A stretch of 23,485 nt of DNA, from NCBI GenBank assembly GCA_910588245.1, contig CAJUQP010000047.1, forward strand, positions 1-23,485. Direction: 5' to 3'. The stretch's first letter is position 1. Every line of letters begins with the position of its first letter. Shown piece after piece: positions 22,359 to 23,485 of this stretch. The notes under the pieces are model-generated. The model saw only the letters and a program-made list of their open reading frames with translations, searched no databases and was not told where the DNA came from. Made by a program: the position numbers and the translations under genes. Source of the stretch: an uncultured Muribaculaceae bacterium. Its GTDB lineage: Bacteria > Bacteroidota > Bacteroidia > Bacteroidales > Muribaculaceae.

Positions 22359-23300
22359 TCAGCGCTCGGCGCGCATGGGATTGTGTAGGAAGTCTTCGTA
22401 GGCGAGGCGGATGCCGTCGCGGAGCTCTGTGCGGTATGTCCAGCCAAGGGCTGTGGCTTTGCTGACGTCGAGGAGTTTGCGGGGGGTACCGTTGGGACGT
22501 GTGGTATCCCAAAGAATGTGGCCTTTATAGCCGATGATCTCAGCCGTGAGTTCAGTGAGCTCCTTTATGGTGAGTTCCTTGCCGGTACCGGCGTTGACGG
22601 TCTCGTTGCCCGAATAGTTGTTCATCAGGAATACACAGAGATTGGCGAGGTCGTCTACGTAGAGGAACTCACGCAGAGGACTTCCGTCGCCCCAGCATGT
22701 CACCTCCTCCAGTCCCTGCTCCTTCGCCTCGTGGAAGCGGCGGATGAGGGCCGGGAGCACGTGGGAGTGCTCTGGGTGGTAGTTGTCGTTGGGGCCGTAG
22801 AGGTTGGTGGGCATCACGGAGATGTAGTCAGTGCCGTACTGGCGGTTAAGATACTCGCAGTACTTCAGACCGCTGATCTTCGCCAGTGCGTAGGCCTCGT
22901 TGGTCTGCTCGAGCGAGGAGGTCAGCAGGCAAGACTCGGGCATCGGCTGTGGGGCAAGACGCGGATAGATGCATGACGAACCGAGGAACTCGAGCTTCCT
23001 GCAGCCGTTGCGCCATGCGGCGTTGATGACGTTCATCTCCAGCATCATGTTGTCATACATGAAGTCGGCCAGATGGTTCCGGTTGGCGATGATTCCTCCG
23101 ACCTTGGCGGCGGCGAGGAAGACATACTCCGGGCGCTCGGCGGCAAAGAAATCGTTGACGGCCTGCTGGTTGATCAAGTCAAGTTCCTTGTGAGTGCGTG
23201 TGATGATATTTGTGTAGCCCTGGCGTTGCAGCTCGCGGACTATTGCCGAGCCCACCATACCGCGGTGGCCGGCGACATATATTTTTGAATTCTGTTCCAT
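22359..23300 (-). CDS. fcl: GDP-L-fucose synthase
   Basis: Fcl (WcaG) is the dual epimerase-reductase that turns GDP-4-keto-6-deoxymannose into GDP-L-fucose, the donor for fucosylated surface polysaccharides and glycoproteins. The 313-residue protein is an extended SDR enzyme: NADPH site GHRGMVG (11-17), then catalytic Ser108 and Cys110 in SSCIYP, and Tyr137 and Lys141 in YALAK, which line up one residue from the known E. coli catalytic positions. MPTNLYGPNDNYHPEHSHVLPALIRRF and GDGSPLREFLYVDD are typical of the family. The usual partner gmd is not next to the start in the part seen; the window ends 185 bases upstream. Downstream lies the IS-like remnant. Confidence 0.95.
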   Translation of the reverse strand: MEQNSKIYVAGHRGMVGSAIVRELQRQGYTNIITRTHKELDLINQQAVNDFFAAERPEYVFLAAAKVGGIIANRNHLADFMYDNMMLEMNVINAAWRNGCRKLEFLGSSCIYPRLAPQPMPESCLLTSSLEQTNEAYALAKISGLKYCEYLNRQYGTDYISVMPTNLYGPNDNYHPEHSHVLPALIRRFHEAKEQGLEEVTCWGDGSPLREFLYVDDLANLCVFLMNNYSGNETVNAGTGKELTIKELTELTAEIIGYKGHILWDTTRPNGTPRKLLDVSKATALGWTYRTELRDGIRLAYEDFLHNPMRAER

Positions 23301-23306
23301 AGTTCA

Positions 23307-23399
23307 TGCGCGAAAGCGCAAAGTATGAAGTGTGAAGTATGAAGTTTTAAGTATGAAGTGATGCGCGTAGCGCAAAGTATGAAGTATTAAGTATGAAGT
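23307..23399. repeat. Composite array of hairpins and AAGTATGAAGT direct repeats upstream of fcl
   Basis: AAGTATGAAGT occurs five times, at 23321, 23335, 23349, 23375 and 23389, with a 14-base period broken once. Each block is headed by a hairpin: TGCGC-GAAA-GCGCA (23307-23320) and TGCGC-GTA-GCGCA (23362-23374). On the minus strand each hairpin is preceded by ATACTTTG, which resembles a -7 promoter element, so the array may carry the fcl promoter. Confidence 0.75.
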
Positions 23400-23462
23400 T
23401 GTCAGACAGGTCATATGAATCCGACAACTGCAACTGACGAACTATATTAAAATCCAAATAAA

Positions 23463-23485
23463 ATGAGGAAAAAATTACATCCACC
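23463..23485 (+). CDS. Possible start of a divergent gene, cut by the window end
   Basis: An ATG after an AT-rich stretch begins MRKKLHP, a basic start like that of a signal peptide. Only seven codons are visible, so this is a guess from position and base content. Confidence 0.2.

Noticed and set aside
23321..23399. CRISPR array
   Set aside because: Repeat units are 11 bases with 3-base gaps, with no unique spacers and no cas genes.

Overview
The window looks like chromosome of a member of the Bacteroidales, and the gut family Muribaculaceae would fit. That is inferred from three things: repeated Bacteroidetes-type promoters (TTTG, about 20 bases, TAnnTTTG) with no Shine-Dalgarno dependence; several lipoproteins with Bacteroidetes-typical domains (BACON-like, META, DUF5683-like, YD repeats); and the housekeeping order tRNA-Arg, yceD, rpmF, fabH, era, der, recA. 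The genus cannot be fixed by reading alone.

Layout. 1-6500: a relatively AT-rich stretch with a long, hairpin-rich non-coding leader, then four same-direction envelope genes: a YD-repeat lipoprotein, an SH3/seven-helix/zinc-ribbon membrane protein, an LPP20-like plus DUF5683-like protein, and a CarboxypepD_reg/BACON-like/LamG lipoprotein. A META-domain lipoprotein and a 37-bp perfect inverted repeat follow. 7185-10834: gdhA (glutamate dehydrogenase) and a secreted GH30 glycosidase, each with a promoter and terminator. 10911-12515: cdd (minus) and a secreted glucosaminidase with LysM repeats. 12601-17206: tRNA-Arg(CCU), then yceD-rpmF-fabH and era-der, a GC-rich core block for ribosome assembly and fatty-acid initiation. 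17260-20069: recA (minus) and a class I aminotransferase, divergently transcribed. 20070-22350: an accessory, AT-rich patch with a RAYT (REP-associated tyrosine transposase), an inverted-repeat pair beside it that looks like a REPIN, an orphan antitoxin whose toxin is missing, and a 47-bp IS-like element with no interior. 22359-23485: fcl (GDP-L-fucose synthase, minus), preceded by a composite hairpin/direct-repeat array and possibly the first codons of a divergent gene.

How it fits together. The core genes are ordinary. The two places worth attention are the uncharacterised envelope gene cluster with its structured leader (195-6332), and the decaying mobile patch (20070-22320), where RAYT, candidate REPIN, truncated toxin-antitoxin locus and deleted IS remnant lie within about 2 kb. 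No CRISPR array, prophage, rRNA or complete insertion sequence was seen. Functional names come from motifs and domain architecture read by eye; no database search was run.
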